Assembly (NCBI RefSeq): GCF_022953055.1
Contig: NZ_JALJEJ010000002.1
Location: 620,001 to 684,000 of the forward strand
Direction of reading: 5' to 3'
Origin: Mucilaginibacter straminoryzae
GTDB lineage: Bacteria > Bacteroidota > Bacteroidia > Sphingobacteriales > Sphingobacteriaceae
Length of the DNA stretch: 64,000 bases
Part shown: piece by piece, positions 62,591 through 64,000 of the stretch
Numbering within the stretch: the stretch's first letter is position 1
Layout: each line of letters opens with the position of its first letter
Notes under the pieces: generated by a model
What the model was told of the DNA's origin: nothing
What the model saw: only the letters and a program-made list of their open reading frames with translations
The model's database searches: none
Translations under genes and position numbers: made by a program

Positions 62591-64000
62591 ATGAAGATAC
62601 GCTTATCGCTTTTTCTATTCCTCAGCATTTCCTTACAGGCATTTGCGCAACAGTTTACCATCAGCGGTACCATTACCGATGAAAGCGGTCAGGCTATTCC
62701 ATTTGCAACGGTAGTGATCCGTAATGCCACAAAAGGCACCTCAGCGAATGCGGAGGGTAAATTTACGCTGTCTGTTGCCGCAGGAAAATATGAACTGCAG
62801 TTCAGGGCGATTGGCTATACGCAGCACATCCAGCTGGTTGAAATTCATGCCGACCAAATACTGAACGTTAAGCTTAATTCGGCATCTTACCAGTTGAAAG
62901 ATGTCGTTGTGCGCCCGGGTGCGGAAGACCCGGCATATGAAATTATCCGCCAGGCGCAGCGAAAAAGGAAAACCTACCTGCAACAAGTAAACAGCTACAG
63001 CTGCCGTGTTTACATTAAAGGCTTGCAACGCCTGCTGGCTGCGCCTAAAAAGTTCCTGGGCCGTGACATCGACCAATTGGCGAAGCGTATCGGTTTAGAC
63101 TCTAACCGTCGAGGTATACTCTATCTTTCAGAATCGGAATCGAAACTGGATTTTATGAAGCCCGACAGCTATCACGAGGAGATGATCTCGTCCAAAGTTT
63201 CTGGTAGTAACCGCGCCTTCAGCTTTAACCGGGCTTCAGACCAGCGGGTCGATCTTTACGAGAATTACCAGAACTGGCCCGACCTATGTAACCGCCCCCT
63301 GGTATCGCCTATTGCTGATAATGCACTGAATTTTTATAACTACAAATGGCTGGGTACGATTGAAGAAAACGGCGAGACGATTAATAAAATCCAACTATGG
63401 CCCAAGCATAGCTTTGACGCCGCTTTTACCGGCACCATTTACATTACCGAAAACAGCTGGCGACTGCATAGTTACGACCTTACCATTACCAAAAGCGCGA
63501 ACCTGAAACTGGTAGACACCCTAAAAATAAGTGAACAATATTTGCCGGTAAACCCCAAAGTGTGGATGCCTGCGACACTGCGTTTCGAGTTTACCGGCGG
63601 CCTGTTCGGGTTCAGGTTTGGCGGTTACTTTGTTTCTGTTTACCGGGATTATGACATAGAGCCCCTACTGAATAAGAAGACCTTTGCCGAAGTAATGCGC
63701 ATTACCGCCGGCGTAAATAAAAAAGACTCGCTTTATTGGGAACAGCAACGCCCAATCCCCTTAACAGACGAGGAAATTCTGGATTACAAGAAAAAAGGAA
63801 CATTAGCCAGAAAGCGCGAATCGAAAGCTTATCAGGATTCGCTTGATAAGGCAAATAACACCGTCACTCCTAAAAAAGTTATTCTAACCGGTGTCGCCAT
63901 CCGTAACCGGTGGGAGAAAAAGCAGTTGTATTTCAACCCGTTGCTCACCTCGCTGCTGTACAATACTGTTGAAGGGTTTGCCATAAACTACGGCGCTTAC
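62591..64000 (+). CDS. DUF5686 protein with carboxypeptidase-regulatory-like domain, partial
   Basis: The frame is open from ATG 62591 to the window edge (470 codons visible). The signal peptide is MKIRLSLFLFLSISLQAFA, with mature Gln-Gln. Residues ~22-105 form a CarboxypepD_reg-like domain (ISGTITDESGQAIPFATVVI, GKFTLSVAAGKYELQFRAIG). After this the DUF5686 region begins (YEIIRQAQRKRKTYLQQVNS). These are outer-membrane-associated proteins common in Bacteroidota with no settled function. The C-terminal part, probably a beta-barrel, lies beyond the window. Confidence 0.9.
   Translation, partial: MKIRLSLFLFLSISLQAFAQQFTISGTITDESGQAIPFATVVIRNATKGTSANAEGKFTLSVAAGKYELQFRAIGYTQHIQLVEIHADQILNVKLNSASYQLKDVVVRPGAEDPAYEIIRQAQRKRKTYLQQVNSYSCRVYIKGLQRLLAAPKKFLGRDIDQLAKRIGLDSNRRGILYLSESESKLDFMKPDSYHEEMISSKVSGSNRAFSFNRASDQRVDLYENYQNWPDLCNRPLVSPIADNALNFYNYKWLGTIEENGETINKIQLWPKHSFDAAFTGTIYITENSWRLHSYDLTITKSANLKLVDTLKISEQYLPVNPKVWMPATLRFEFTGGLFGFRFGGYFVSVYRDYDIEPLLNKKTFAEVMRITAGVNKKDSLYWEQQRPIPLTDEEILDYKKKGTLARKRESKAYQDSLDKANNTVTPKKVILTGVAIRNRWEKKQLYFNPLLTSLLYNTVEGFAINYGAY

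Overview
The window reads as a chromosomal segment of a Bacteroidota bacterium, most likely family Sphingobacteriaceae and Mucilaginibacter-like. This is an inference from gene content, moderate GC, TAnnTTTG promoter boxes, almost no Shine-Dalgarno sequences, and families such as DUF2723, DUF2851, DUF5686, TolC/RND and a glutaminyl cyclase. Most of it is housekeeping DNA. No phage, CRISPR array, rRNA or tRNA was seen. About 60 protein genes are supported; rpsA (left edge) and a DUF5686 protein (right edge) are cut by the window.

Layout. 0-9 kb: rpsA, an MFS exporter, tyrS, pyrR, a four-helix-bundle gene inserted before pyrB, L-serine dehydratase and an MscS channel. 9.5-19 kb: dnaG lacking its zinc ligands, yraN, a glutaminyl-peptide cyclotransferase, a cupin protein, pgi, prfB with a programmed +1 frameshift, two tandem paralogous membrane proteins and an esterase. 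19.8-25.7 kb: a tripartite efflux operon (TolC, RND pump, adaptor). 26-32 kb: an AT-rich pair of secreted proteins, one with a JAMM-like metal-binding pattern, then galM, a propeller-like protein, a DsbA-family protein and a basic-secretory-protein remnant. 32-46.7 kb: an ArgE-like M20 hydrolase, a GNAT protein, a zincless Fpg, a 1004-residue DUF2723 membrane protein, ywbE, DUF1345, a HAD phosphatase, argH, DUF2851, a PspC-like protein, an ankyrin protein, ftsK and lolA. 46.7-49 kb: a repeat-rich intergenic zone holding a complete IS481-type insertion sequence. 49-64 kb: ligA, an AI-2E-type permease, cpdP-like phosphodiesterase, DinB, MFS, pirin, SDR, GH-A hydrolase, DUF72, amine oxidase, metallo-beta-lactamase fold hydrolase and DUF5686.

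Themes. (1) Many genes carry a -7 box (TATCTTTG type) only 4-9 bases before the start codon, which implies leaderless or nearly leaderless mRNAs; prfB still keeps an internal AGGAGG at its frameshift site. (2) Six of seven non-lipoprotein signal peptides predict Gln at the mature N-terminus, and the window encodes the cyclase that would convert it to pyroglutamate. (3) Intergenic DNA is filled with small repeats: heptamer arrays, 80-90-base palindromic elements, TCCCGAA and CCCTGAGC palindromes, and a GTAAATGTGGCGA family. The IS481-type element and a 45-base deletion derivative have each inserted into a palindromic element at the same ATTGC target, with 5-base duplications.
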